This document shows positions 34,400 through 46,349 of a DNA stretch of 64,000 nt, one piece after another. This stretch comes from Dicyema japonicum. Lineage: Eukaryota > Dicyemida > Rhombozoa > Dicyemidae. The stretch lies in assembly GCA_011109175.1 (NCBI GenBank), contig RDEW01000050.1, forward strand, positions 150,694 through 214,693. Direction: 5' to 3'. Both the position numbers and the translations under genes were made by a program. The notes beneath the pieces are model-generated. The model was not told the origin of the DNA. It ran no database searches and saw only the letters and a program-made list of their open reading frames with translations. Numbering within the stretch: the stretch's first letter is position 1; each line of letters begins with the position of its first letter.

Positions 34400-35040
34400 T
34401 GGTCAAAATCGGGAGAATATTATTTACTAACCAATTCCGCTGTGATTTAATAAATCAAAAAAATTAACTTTTTCTGTCAAAAATATTATCAAAATAGTTA
34501 ATAATTATCACCAAAACAATAAATTAATTATTAAAACAGTAAAAAATAAAATCAAACGAAAAATAGGCTAAAATTGCATGAAAATACAAATTTAAGACAA
34601 GCAAATATACGAATGAATTAATTAATAATTTTAAAATTTTATATTTTTAAATAATTTAATAAAGGTTCAAAATTGGTCGTTACAGTTGTCTGTGGTGCAA
34701 AAGTGATGGGCATTGCGAAACAGATACAACATTCTATTCTGAAGGTAACTTTTTATGCTACGGAGATTAGACTTCCTTAGGGACTTGATGGACTACTGAA
34801 AATATTATTTTATATAATGTTAGTATATATTTATTTTTAAAATGGACTGTTATTTATTTTAAAATATAATATTTTTTATATTTCTTCTATTTTTTATTTA
34901 TTTTTACTATCCAGACTGTCAAACCTAACAATAATAGTATTTATATTTTCTCTTCATTTGCATTGTTTGTTGTTCGTTGTGGTTACTTTTTGTCATTTTT
35001 TCCTAATTTATTTCTTTTGTATTATCAATTATTTTAGTTT
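34400..35040. other. AT-rich region upstream of histone H3
   Basis: Very AT-rich sequence without coding pattern. It would contain the H3 promoter, but no convincing core element can be singled out against the base composition. Confidence 0.35.
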
Positions 35041-35045
35041 TTTGA

Positions 35046-35475
35046 ATGGCCCGTACAAAACATACAGCACGCAAGTCATCAGGAGCTAAAGTACCAAGGA
35101 AACAGCTGTCAGTTAAAACTGCTCGCAAGAGTGCTACTTCCTCAGCTGGTTTAAAGCGAATTCGTCGTTATCGACCTGGGGCACTGGCTATGAAGGAGAT
35201 TCGTCGGTACCAAAAGAGCACAGATTTGCTGATCCGTAAGCTGCCGTTCCAGCGATTGGTGAGGGAAACGGCCCAGCACTACAAGACTGACCTTCGTTTT
35301 CAGAGCACGGCGATTGGGGCTCTTCAGGTTGATTATATTCTCATTGCAGGAAGCCTGTGAGGCATTTTTGGTTAGTTTGTTCGAGGACACTAACATGTGC
35401 GCTATTCACGCAAAGAGAGTAACCATTATGGTTTCCGACATCCAGCTGGCTCGTAGAATACGCGAGAAGCCTTAA
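35046..35475 (+). CDS. Histone H3 (divergent variant) with a 22-nt intron
   Basis: Core nucleosome histone. Start [15 protein letters not shown]; a 22-nt intron at 35328-35349 (gttgattatatt...tgcag) lies between ALQ and EACEAFLV. The stop is TAA at 35473-35475. The spliced length is 408 nt, 135 residues, one residue shorter than canonical H3. Lysines 4, 9, 14, 18, 23, 27, 36 and 79 are all kept. Substitutions from canonical H3 include Q5H, the region 30-40 ([11 protein letters not shown]), GTVAL to GALAM, EIAQDF to ETAQHY, and the tail RREKP-like in place of RGERA. Without splicing the frame stops shortly after ALQ. An intron and the level of divergence suggest a replacement-type variant rather than a replication-dependent gene. 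No histone 3' stem-loop was seen. Confidence 0.95.
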
Positions 35476-36060
35476 TTAGTTATCGATTGTTTTGTTTCAT
35501 TAATTTGGATGTCTTTTGTTATTAATAATAATTTCTTGGTTGATTATTCTCTTACTGGAGGTGTTGCTAGTGGGTTGGTGGTTTTGGAGAGTTTGGTTGT
35601 GGTAATCACTATTAGATTATAAAATCAATTCCGAGGATAATCGTGTCATTGATTTATTAATCTTACTGTCATAATTGGAATAATTGCTGTGTTGCTATGT
35701 TTGTTTCCCATGTGACTGGTTACCTGTTTGATGCTTCTAATGGGGAAACTATGGATTAAATTTAATTTGTGATTCATAACAGTCTATTGATTTAACAATT
35801 TTAGATGTGAACTGATTTAATCATAATATTGACCCACATAATTTCCATTATATGCAGTTTATGTAGGGATGGGTTGACTTAGGATTATTGTTATGTCCAA
35901 TTTATGATTTATTTAACCAATAAGTTCAAGTAGACTTGATTATTAATTGATGCAAAGTTGTGGTATTTATTGCAAGATAACATATTCAAAAAAATAAAGA
36001 ATCGTTATTACCTTATAAATTATTTATTAATAACAAAAACAATTCAAGATTAGTTAATTC
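35476..36060. other. Intergenic sequence
   Basis: AT-rich, nothing recognised beyond the probable 3' UTR of H3. Confidence 0.35.
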
Positions 36061-36192
36061 AATTATGGACCAGGCTGTTTCCTCTGACATACCCATTGAG
36101 ATATGCTCTTGAAGATATCCACTCTCACGTAGATCCTTGGTGACCATTTTGAACACTGAGCCTATCTGACAGATAGTCCGCTTGTGGGCCTA
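36055..36192 (-). CDS. Possible 3'-terminal exon, unassigned
   Basis: After a plausible acceptor (tgtag at 36188-36192) the - strand reads AHKRTICQIGSVFKMVTKDL, then RESGYLQEHISMGMSEETAW and SIIEL, followed by open low-complexity sequence. The composition is that of a real exon. The family is not recognised and the upstream exon was not found. Confidence 0.3.
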
Positions 36193-37033
36193 CATGAATA
36201 ATTCAAATCGTTGTTCAACTGGAGTAAACCAGCAGAATTTATTTTAAGCCCTGAACAACCTATTTTGCCGATATTTTACAAATTAGGTGTAGTGGAGGTC
36301 AAACCAAAGGAATAAATAGACGGGATTCTATGATCAGTAAAATCTTGATTAAATTGATTAATAAAATGAATAAAAAGGTCAAAGGCTGGGATAATGAGCG
36401 AAATGAGTAAATTTATATCTTATATGAAAGTGACAGGAAATCACGGCAAATAATCTATGGATTACTGATACCTATATAACCTCCAAATACGACATTAGTA
36501 CGCTAATTAATAATATAAATTAAGTAGACCACTCAAAGAACCCACCCGTGGACGCACCAGACTCCTATTTGGAATGTAAACCTCCAAAAAGAAACGTTAA
36601 CATGTTCACAAGATCTAAATTATTGGGGACCTTAACATACTGTAAATAGTGAAGGAGAAATGTTAAACGTTTGCCAACTAAGTTCGTCAAAATGCTATGT
36701 AACGATTACACGTGGGAAAATAACTAGTCAGTAAGGGATTATCAATGACATAATTATCATAAGACATTACTTCTAATAAACGTCAGTAGATGATCCCTGC
36801 TAATTTTGGGTCGAATCAGGAACGTTATGCCTCCAAGGTTTTTTTGATTCCGAATTTTGACATGTCATTTTAGTCAATCGTTCCTTTCATAGCCATTTAA
36901 TAGGACAAGGGACCAAACTCATGATAAAACAGTCATCTAGTAGAATGACAGTCTGGCTAAATGGTTAAATATTTGTCATTTCATGTAATATACTATTAAA
37001 CCTATCAAATTAGTATAATTATATCTTCTTATT

Positions 37034-37400
37034 CTACAATCTCCTTCGATTGGAGACACTACACACCTCTTTCACTACACAATCCTCCTCACCGTTAAAT
37101 TCCATTTGGTCCATGAGCGAGTCCATATTTTCCTCTTCAAAAGACTTTCGTTGGCAGTAATGAATAACTTCATGCTCTATTAACATACTTTCAAGAGTCC
37201 TCTTGAGCGTGACAGATTGAATATATACTCTTGACACACAAAATCCTTGTCTTATATAATTTACTCACGATTCCCTCCAAACTCAACACAATGTGAATAA
37301 CCATAACTTATATATTTGAGACAACTCTCAACTACCTTCAACATCTGTGATTACAGCCTCTATGAGAGTGATCTCCTTTTATCCAAAACAAAAATGTCTT
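37034..37400 (-). CDS. Possible 3' exons of an unassigned gene
   Basis: The open stretch 37237-37034 on the - strand (RVYIQSVTLKRTLESMLIEH, then HYCQRKSFEEENMDSLMDQ) ends at TAG with an acidic C-terminus. Just upstream a short open segment EITLIEAVITDVE (about 37370) is bounded by AG and GT. This resembles the small exons of the other genes here. The protein is not recognised. Confidence 0.35.
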
Positions 37401-38284
37401 CTTATTACTTTGTACCTTAACATCAGTCAATAGTGTCAACTCTAATCTCCACATTACTAGTTGTTACTATTGACTGGATAGACTTAGTCCACAGTTGTTT
37501 GAATGTTTAATTCCATCGACACAAATTTTAATAAGGCATATACCTCATGTGACGTCCTACATAATCACCAATCAGCATCTTGTTGGTCGACTTTTTTGCA
37601 GATTTTAACGGGTGCAATTCCATCCCTTATCCTCAGATTTCGACCTTGTAGAAGACAATGCATCATCTTAGCCCTCGGACTTATTTCCTTTTAAAAGTCA
37701 TCACAAAGATGACGCAATCTCAACAGTTGAATCTTTTAGGTATTTGAATAATAATGATTTGTTAATATTTCCAATAACCAATCAGTTTGAACTCATTTCG
37801 ATATTATAGAATGTCGAATTTAGTATGCCTTGAAAGAAAACATGGCCAATTCGGGAGTTTATCATATTTTTCTCGATTTTAGACTTTTGCAAGGGTTAAA
37901 CATTTTGGAAATATGCACAGCTTGAAATACAAAACCACTTTAATTACAGTGAAACTGGGTGAATATGACACGTGATCCTCTTAGAAAATCTATATCGACA
38001 TATCTATAGACGTGGGATAAATGGATTCGGAGCTCAATCGGGCGTGTTAAGAGAAAGCTTTACTACGATAATATGGTTTTACTACTTTTGCGTATGAGAT
38101 TCAGAAGGTGGATTTCCATTTGGATCGAGCCGTTTGATCGAGAAACCAAGCCTTTTAGAGACGAAACCAAATTATCTAAAGAAATGCGTTAATTATGAAC
38201 AAATCAATAATTGTTTAAATAGTTCTATCAGTTTATTTGAGTTTTTAACTCAAAGTGAATAAACTTTTTACGCACTTAAGTCCA

Positions 38285-38625
38285 TTTAGTTTTTTCAATA
38301 TATAAATTCATAAAGTCAGCGGGTGACGTGGTTCCATTGCCCTAAATACCTATATACGGATGTAGCCATTCATCACCATTGGTAGAAATAACTGACATGG
38401 GAGACGTTGATCCGACGAAACTACCCGTTCGATAGCAGAGGACTCACCATCCTTATCAGAAAAAGAATCACCTACAATGAAAACACAAAATTTAGCAACA
38501 TGCTCCAGCCCACTTAATAGATAGAAATTGGAGTATTCACAATTATAGAAATATACAATCACTCTATAGACTTCACGTGAGATCCGAGCACAAAACACAG
38601 AGCCTGGTTCATGGAACAATTGGCA
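38285..38625 (-). CDS. Possible exons of an unassigned gene
   Basis: On the - strand an open stretch (MFHEPGSVFCARISREVYR, then EHVAKFCVFIVGDSFSDKD) contains several GT/AG pairs 15-33 nt apart. A final segment reads GNGTTSPADFMNLYIEKTKW to a TAA at about 38280. A unique splice model could not be fixed and the family is unknown. Confidence 0.3.
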
Positions 38626-38667
38626 GATACGAGAGGAAAACTTTTACTATAAAATCTAGATGACCCA

Positions 38668-38751
38668 TTAATTATAAACGATCCATTGATAAACACAATT
38701 ACTACAGAACCAAGGATAGTTAATTATAAACGATCCATTGATAAACACAAT
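38668..38751. repeat. 52-bp tandem duplication (32-bp exact repeats)
   Basis: ttaattataaacgatccatt and the following 12 bases occur identically at 38668-38699 and 38720-38751, offset by 52 bases. They lie in otherwise unique sequence. Confidence 0.9.
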
Positions 38752-39678
38752 CCTCAGGTAATATCACCCATCTCACTGGTTGGTTTAGGAAAAAACAAAC
38801 TCAAATCTTCATAAACAATTCAAGAGACTAGAGAACCCGAGTTATAGCAAAGGAAGTCAGTAAATAAAGGAAAGATGATTGGCAGAGGCTTTGCCATCTT
38901 TTGGCAAACAAAGCACTACCTCACTGATGTAGAAGACGTTATACCGATCCAGATAAACTGTTGACTAGTGACAAACTAGAAGACTGAAATAAACTCCAAA
39001 AGATTACTAAACCAGCAATAGTTAATACCGGACAAAAAACCTTTGGGTCCCCCACTCTATCTCCCTAAACTCAGACAGGACGCAACAAAAGTCACTTTTA
39101 GGTAAGAATAGTCTATTGTGATTTAAGAAGTATCAAGTAAAATTATTCTTCCTGTCTAGACGGAATATCCAATACTCTACAGCAAGATTTGGGTCTTTAC
39201 GGGATATAACTCAAAATTTTAACCGTCTAGAACAGTGGCAGAAGTACGACCAATCTAAAGCCTCAAGAATCTCACTTCATTGAACAGATTAATGCCATTT
39301 TTATGTACTGCTGAGAAAATCTTGGAGAATAAGTCATGGAGCTCATTCTGTAATCTTACACCACGGATTTGTGTTCAACATATTCTTGAGCATTTTCCCA
39401 CCTAATCTAGAGAAGACACTTTAATTTTGACCTAAGCTGGCGACATAATTTAAAAAGACCTGCTCGACCACCTGAAGATTAATCGTTTAATTACATGCGA
39501 TGAAAAGTCATGCAATACGCTATTCAAGTCAAACATGGGATTGACGAATTCTGAACTCTCCCTAATTTAAACAATGTAAAATATTGGGAGTCACTTAAAT
39601 CTATCAAAAACACGTTAAAACATGATATCCTCTGCTCTCTGAATATTATAGAAATTCTTTACTTTAGATCACCTAAAC

Positions 39679-39853
39679 CAGGGGTCTTCAACCGATGGAC
39701 CACGGGACTTGTGCTGGTCCGTAAACCAATTGGTACGGGCTGTTTTTGGTACGATGGTACATGTAAGTTTCAGTTAAACAATCTATTCCCAGCCCGGCAT
39801 AAAATTGTCTAACGCTTACCGATCAGCGGCAACAAAAAGATTGGGGACCACTA
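39679..39853. mobile_element. hAT-type MITE
   Basis: It begins caggggtcttcaacc and ends gattggggaccacta, imperfect inverted termini of the common CAGNGGTCCCCAA type. The flanks are a perfect 8-bp duplication, acctaaac (39671-39678 and 39854-39861). It has 175 bp and no coding capacity. Confidence 0.85.
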
Positions 39854-41490
39854 ACCTAAACGACCAAAATCGAGCCACGAGCTAGCAAAAATATACCTAA
39901 AAAAGATTAAAGACTTAAAAAATAATTGATCAATTAATTCATCGAGGAACGGGAAATTGCCATTGACCACGTTGAAATCTCATATTTCAATTCTGGTCGA
40001 CAACTTGTCTGTAGATTGTGAGAAGCATTGCTTCCAAGAGTTTTTAATATATTTTTTAGGATTCTCTTCATCACTGCTGAGACACGATTTTCCACATGTT
40101 TGCTGGAAGTCCCTGGTCAAACATGACTCCAAGAATATGCATTATTGACTAGAATTGTTAAAAAAGAGTCTTGGTTTGACATTTTAGTCTCTTTTACACG
40201 TGGTAAACAAAGTTAAAACAACTTGGTTTGAGAAATCTCAACAGTGGGGTTACAGCGTCAAGGATTTTTTGTAATACCCCAATGTCAGCTTGGAATCTCA
40301 GGATTTATTTATTTTTATTTATTTTAATAACACGGGGAACACCATGAAAGAAAGACAAAAGAGTCAAACAGTTAGGTGATCCCAGTCCCGCGCCATTCAA
40401 CGTCTGTGATCTTCCATTGTCCCCGCTACTTTCCGGAAGAGCCTTCTCTCGGTCTTGCAGAGGAATCCGATCGGGGAGGGGAATTTCCTATCCAATCGGT
40501 TTTTTCTTGCCATGGAAATGATCAGGCGAAGCGGGTTTCCATCTTGCTCACAGACGCGAAGAAATCCGGAACCACGACTACTGGTCTTAGCTTCCATGAG
40601 TAGTGGGTCGACTGTTGATTCATTACGTGGGCAAAGCATACTGATGGTTTTCTGATGTATTGTGGACCATAATCTCCGATAGCGCGAATCTCCATGGCAT
40701 ACTCAACGGCTGGCGCGATTGTTTGTTGGTAGAGGGTAGAAACAGAAAAGTCCATATTCCTCGGAGTCCTCCGGACAAGGGCGCATAAACGTTAATTTTC
40801 TGGATGCCACTGGTAATCATGTCTTTTGCGTGGGAGTTAAAATTGACTAGACTGTCGTACTTGATTCCAAGGACAGTGGAAGACCTCGTCAATGGAATCC
40901 GAGTGGGACCAATAAAGATACTCAGTTCATCCTTAGAACGACGGTCCGAAGTGAAAATAATACAAATAGACTTGGTTGCAGAAATCGTAAGTCGATTGGA
41001 GAATGTTCAATTTTGCCTGAGTCTTAAAGGATGCGACTTGCGTCGAACGGGCTCGTATTGCAATGACTACATCGTCTGCGTAGGATAATAACAGGGAATC
41101 TTCGTCTCCAACATTAGGTAAGTCGTGTATGAATAAGTTGAATAGAATTGGTGAAAGTGGAGACCCCTGGGGTACCCAGTTCGGTAGTAATCGTGATCTA
41201 GATCTGAGATCACCACTGACTACTCTTCCACATCTTCCAGACAAAAAGTTGGTCAGCCATAATTTCACATTCGGACAAATATTGTAGAAATTTTTCCAAC
41301 CAGGATTTTCCTCGAAACAGTGTCAAAGGCTTTGTTGATGTCAATAGAAACCAAGATTAGCGTTGTGAGGCGGGGATGGCTATTAAACCGTCGGCAATGA
41401 ACTGCGATAGGGTAGCCAAGTATGTAGCGGTGGACCTACCGCGGAGAAACCATGTTGAAATATGGAAGATTCGGAATAATGACTGATAAT

Positions 41491-43379
41491 TAGGGCAATT
41501 TAAGTGCTAAAATGCTATTTTTATTTTTTATACTTTTTTAAATATACAATTGAATTTGGAATAATTATTTTTTAATTTTGTTAAAAAAAACATACATTAT
41601 AAATGCTATAAGTGCTATTTTTAATTTTAAATGCTAATTTTTGTTTAAATGCTAATTTAAATTGCAGTTAATAATGTGTTTACGGATTCCGAAATTCGCG
41701 GAGCACTCCTTCGGCTGAATAACAACAGAGCAGTTGGCTATGACAATATTTGTGGGGAGTTGTTAAAATACGCACCAACCCAGCTAGCAGGAAAGATAAC
41801 TTTCATATTCAACGAGATATTCAGGACTAATTGTTCAATTGACATCGCGATGGGAGTTCTACTTCCTTTACAAAAACCTGGCAAACCTGCAGGTCTAATT
41901 GAAAATTTCAAACCGATCGTGCTTTTGACCATTTGCGAAAAACATTGTCGATTACAACATTGAATCGAATATCAAATTCAGATGACCAATACTTTGTCAC
42001 CAAGTCAAAGCGGATTCAGAGGAAAATCAACTGCTGATATAGTATGGAGTCATCGTAGCTTACGCAATATGTAAGAAGTACAAAAACAATATATACTCTG
42101 GGAGTCGACTAATCAAAATCATTCGACTGTGTCTGCGAGATAAACTACTGCAAGCTCTCAAGGACATAATTGATGAGGACTGTTTGATGATTGTGCGTTT
42201 TTTGCTGCTGACACGAGCCTCATAGTGAAAGTGGGGAAGGGCTATTCGGAAAATATTCACGACCGGCATTGGTATTCCGCAAGGGACTCGCTTTCGCCAG
42301 TTCACCTTGCAATCTATTTGGAAGCTGCGTTGAGGACGTTAGGAAAGAATTAGGTCACTTAAATAATCATTTTGTGGAATTAATGTATGCTGATGACATC
42401 GATTTTGTGTCTGAGATGTGGTGGTAATAAGAACTGTAATAGATAGCCACAACAGTTCTGGAGAGGTGGTCTTTGAAGATCAATTCAGAAAAACAGAGTT
42501 AACTTCGATTCAGCGGTTCCGACACGGATTGATAAGAAATGGAAGTTTACTAAAAGGCTCGGCTCGTTTTTGGGTGATGCTGAGGACATTGCTCGCAGAA
42601 AGATGTTGGCATCGTGTGCACTGAAAAGATGTGGAGTATTTGAACTCGCAGAAAACTTATCTCCTTAAATCTTCGGATGTGCTTATATAGCGCGTTCATA
42701 CAACCAGTCCTATTATAACTGGGGAACATGGGGAACATCAAAAACGGACCGTGACTGACTAGACACATTTCATAGAAATCAATTGAAAAATTGCGGGAAT
42801 TAAATGGCCACAGATTATCAAAAAAGACACTCTCAACAAATTATGTAAATGCAAACCGATAAGCAGAGAAGTAATTACCTCACGCTGGCGACTTATCGGA
42901 CATGTTCTGAGAATGGACGAAGTGATTCCTTGCAATCAAATGATGGAAGATTAGTATTATACAAGGACTACATTTTGATAATGACAAGGTAAATATCAAA
43001 AATTATATAAATAAAAGAATGGAGGAAAATGGATTTAAACTTATTATTGAAATGACTGAACCAAAAATTAGCCAACAAGATTTTTTTTCTCTTTCACGCT
43101 GTCAGGCATCCTTTGCATCTGTTGAAAGAGCTATTAAAATGCTAAAAAATATTAAAAAAAAAATAGGAACTTCCATCCAGACAATATCAGGCATTAACTT
43201 TTATAATATTACAATAAATAAAATTTAAATGTTATATTTTATTAGTTTAAGTTATAGATTTGACAAATTTAAATGCTAGATTTTATCATTTTAAGTGCTA
43301 ACTTTTTAATTATAATTGCTAGATTTTGTGATTTTTTAGCGCTAAAAATTTTTTTAAGTGCTAGAAACAACTTGCCCTA
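41491..43379. mobile_element. hAT element (decayed) interrupting jockey-B
   Basis: Perfect 8-bp terminal repeats tagggcaa / ttgcccta, then longer imperfect inverted ends rich in aagtgcta/tagcactt motifs. The flanks are the 8-bp duplication ctgataat (41483-41490 and 43380-43387). Removing it rejoins the jockey-B RT. Near the right end the + strand reads SRCQASFASVERAIKMLKNI, then KKKIGTSIQTISGINFYNIT, similar to the C-terminal dimerisation segment of hAT transposases (VERxFSxxK). Most of the middle is an RTE-like insertion. Confidence 0.85.
41665..42960 (+). mobile_element. RTE-like retrotransposon inside the hAT element
   Basis: On the + strand: EIRGALLRLNNNRAVGYDNI, CGELLKYAPTQLAGKITFIF, then PLQKPGKPAGLIENFKPIVL, SPSQSGFRGKSTADIVW, a motif A region (FDCVCEI.., degraded), LMYADDIDFVSEM (YADD, about 42380) and a GSFLGDAEDIARRKMLA-like block (about 42567). 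Frames are broken after about 41960. It is the same family as the fragments at 11037, 14950 and 21490. Confidence 0.8.
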
Positions 43380-43789
43380 CTGATAATACAAGTTTCTCCA
43401 TAATTTGTGACAGTGAGCTGGTAACGGAGATAGGCCTGTAGAAGGCAGGTTCTGTCTCTGGTTTCCCAGCCTTCAATATCGGTCTGATGATAGAATTCTT
43501 CTAAATCTTGGGAATAATATTATAGTTAATGGGCAGGTTGTACATTTGCGTGAGGTAGCCAAATGCGTAGTGGCTTAGGTGTTTTAGGTGAATAGAAGAT
43601 ACTTTGTCAGCGTGCGCCTGTGAGCTCATTAATCTGGTGATAACATCCAAGACTTGGTCATCTAAGAATAGTTCGTGGTAAGGTTCCTTCTTCGGTTTAT
43701 GGGCACGCACTTGAATGTCCAGGTGTTTTGAGAAGGTTTTGAAGCTAATTCCAGCGTAATGTTTCATAAGGGTGTTAGGATGTAAGTGG

Positions 43790-44282
43790 CATAAGTGTTC
43801 AGGAGAAGGCTTCCGGTTCCGTCTGCATCATCCAGCAAACACATCGACAACGTCATCTCTTCGGCACAACGAAAGCTAAATTTTGTTAAAACACTCCTTG
43901 GACATTATAAGGGTGTTTCAACTCAAATTTGGACTCGCTCTACGTGCAGTATATTCAACCGTCTCTAACTTACGGGTGTGCTTCATGGGGAACCAACCTA
44001 TCAAACAGGAATATAGAAAAAATCAATACCTTCCAAAAATGGCTAGTAAGGTTTTGCAAAGGTTTTCTTGGACACCTCTAAACCCTACACCTTTTGAGGA
44101 ATTAGTGAGGAAAACCGGAGCCTTACTACCCTCCAAAAAAGTTAGAAACCCCCGCCCAATCCGGAAATGCGTTGGAACCCAGGAAGAACACCGAGCAAGA
44201 ATGAGATGGCTACTCGAGGCGGCCGGAATCACCTGACGGCTATGTAGTTATTTAATTTGTCAGTGATTTTTGGTTTTTAATA
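43790..44282 (+). mobile_element. Jockey-B 3' end fragment
   Basis: C-terminal RT sequence on the + strand (SLTYGCASWGTNLSNRNIE-like phrase about 43960, PRKNTEQE). It is followed by the family tail tttgtcagtgatttttggtt and ends at aataaaaatt (about 44282). It is opposite in orientation to the jockey-B copy it interrupts. Confidence 0.75.
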
Positions 44283-45010
44283 AAAATTTGGTGTCAGCTT
44301 CAAGTAGAGGGAGTGGAGCATGGCTTGGTGCAATACCATGCCCAAACCTCGGGACCTTTTTGGACGACGATTCTTTGAGGATTGGAATCGGACAAAGGCT
44401 GGGACTAGACGTTTGCCAGGAGCACCGATGCCGATACGGGAAAACAGTCGATGTGAAAGGATTGCACCCGCTGTCCTGCAGAAGAAGCGCCGGAAAGGGA
44501 CCACGTCATGCTGCTCTGAATGATGTGATCGTCAGAGCTCTGAAGGCTTCAGGCTTCCCAGCACAGCTTGAACCAGTGGGTCTTGATCGAGGAGATGGGA
44601 AGAGACCTGACGGGATGACCCTTTTCCCTTCACGTCTGGAAGATCTTTGGTCTGGGACGCAACTTGCATAGACACGTTCTCAAGCACGAACATTTTTAAA
44701 TGTGTTCAGACACCTGGAGCAGCTGCTTCGACTGCGGAAAACCTAAAAATCAAAAAATATTCTTGCCTCGGGGATCGCTACCGATTTACTCCTGTTGCGA
44801 CCGAATCATCGGGAGCCGTTGGTCCAACGACGGCTGAATTCTTGCAAGAACTCGGAGGATTGCTTGCCAGAAAGAAAAGGGATCAACGAGAAGGGTTATG
44901 GCTAAGACAAAAGATTGGAATAGCCATACTCCGAGGGAACTCGTTCGCAATCCACGCAGCAGGCTTCCTCAACTGACATTTGTTTAATTGTTAAAAAAAA
45001 TTTTTGTTAA
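44283..45010 (+). mobile_element. R2-like retrotransposon 3' end (endonuclease region)
   Basis: The longest open version of the family's C-terminus. [20 protein letters not shown], then [20 protein letters not shown], the Cys/His cluster CRYG...[25 protein letters not shown] and [19 protein letters not shown] (RPD of the nuclease). A frame change near 44650 leads into [10 protein letters not shown] (catalytic D region), with the C-terminus ending at TGA about 44975. The A-rich tail is at 44990-45011. It sits right at the tail of the jockey-B fragment. Confidence 0.85.
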
Positions 45011-46349
45011 AAAAAAAATAATCCAGCTCCGACTTGACTTGTTTAAGAGTTTTCGAGAAATGTCGGGATGAACTTTACCTGTCCAGCTGGTTAACTAGAT
45101 GCTGCCATCTCTTGTCCTTGTGTTCTTTTGTGCTCTGACAGATCTTTTTATTTAGTTTTCTGAGGGCTGTCTAAGACTTCAGGTTCATCAGATGGCACTT
45201 CTTCAACCGGTCTCTTTGTTTTATAAGATTTATTGTATAAGAGTTGAGGGTAGGAATAAACTTCTTTTATGACGATACAGGAATAAAAATATGGTCAGCT
45301 TTCTGAATGACAGCGCTGATAATTTCTGCGGCCTCGTTAATAGAGCGTATTGGGGAAGATAATCTCCGGGTCAAGAATTTATCCACAAGGTTACTGAAAC
45401 CGGACCAGTCTACCTTCGTATAATCCTTGAATCTTTTTGATTCCATCGGCCGTCTCCTGTATCGTCGAAGACCTCTCAATTTTAAAGGATTGGATTGTGG
45501 TTATTGGAGAAGCCATAAAAGACGTTCCAGGAAATGTGTCCAGCCAGGGAAGGTGAGGATAGTGTTAAGTCGGGGGATGTGCAGCTATCAGTCATCCTTA
45601 ATGGAGTCCTCGTATGTGAGTTAGGGTTGTTCAGTATAATCAGGTCAGGAAGATAATTTGCAATAAATTCTCCTCTGTTATCAGAGGATTGGGAAGTGAG
45701 CCAAACTGGATATCGTGCATTAAGATCCCCACATAACAGTAGATTTTTCAATGTTGAAATACGTGATAAATCAGGGGTGTAAGATGTCGGACACGATCCT
45801 TGTGGAGGAATATATGAATTAGCCAAATGGATTCTAAAGGACGGGAATAACTCCATTTTGACAGTAATCTTCTCCAAAGTCTTGTCGGTGCCAATAAGCT
45901 CTGAGGTTCGTTGAGTTGTATCTATAAAGGGAATATCGTTCTTTATAATGATAAGTAGTCCTCCTCCTTGACGATCTTTACGGATCACTGTGTATCTGAG
46001 AAAAGAAGGTGTTGGTACGGAGGGAGATAGCTTGGACTCCTGTATTAAAGCGAGATCAGCCCAATTTTCGCGGAGGAGTGCCCGGAGTTCGAGATTTTCC
46101 TCCTGATCCCATTCGTATTCAGTTGTATAATTGGCAAATCTCTTCATGGCCCAGGATTGGTTTCGACGTCTCCGCATAAAAGAATCAGAAGTCTGGACAA
46201 ATGACGACACCAGATAGGGTCGAAGACAAACGAGTTGAGGAAACCACCTGACGGTATGGAGAAGCTGTTGGCTCGTTTCGTTCCTTTTTGGAATGGGTGA
46301 CACCATTTCTGGTGAGCCACATGAAACCACGCTACAACATTTTGTCAAG

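Larger units (their letters stand above)
40320..46348 (-). mobile_element. Jockey-B non-LTR retrotransposon, long copy with nested insertions
   Basis: Read 5' to 3' on the - strand. Endonuclease at 46348-45480: ALIQESKLSPSVPTP, RKDRQGGGLLIIIKNDIPF, LLCGDLNARYPVW, then SPDLTLSSPSLAGHISWNV, where the usual DHNP is NHNP. Linker at 45480-45015 (KVDWSGFSNLVDKFLTRRL) and, after an inserted block (43790-45010), at 43767-43388 (YAGISFKTFSKHLDIQV, ILKAGKPETE, PISVTSSLSQIMEKLV). RT then continues after the hAT element at 41490-40370: GVPQGSPLSPILFNLFIHDL (about 41160), LLSYADDVVIA (about 41085) and TRSSTVLGIKYDSLVNF. The 3' tail is at about 40320-40380. Stops are present. It is the most complete jockey-B copy here. 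Confidence 0.85.

Noticed and set aside
40376-40655. Plus-strand open frames near 40.4-40.7 kb
   Set aside because: Shadows of the jockey-B RT C-terminus encoded on the minus strand.
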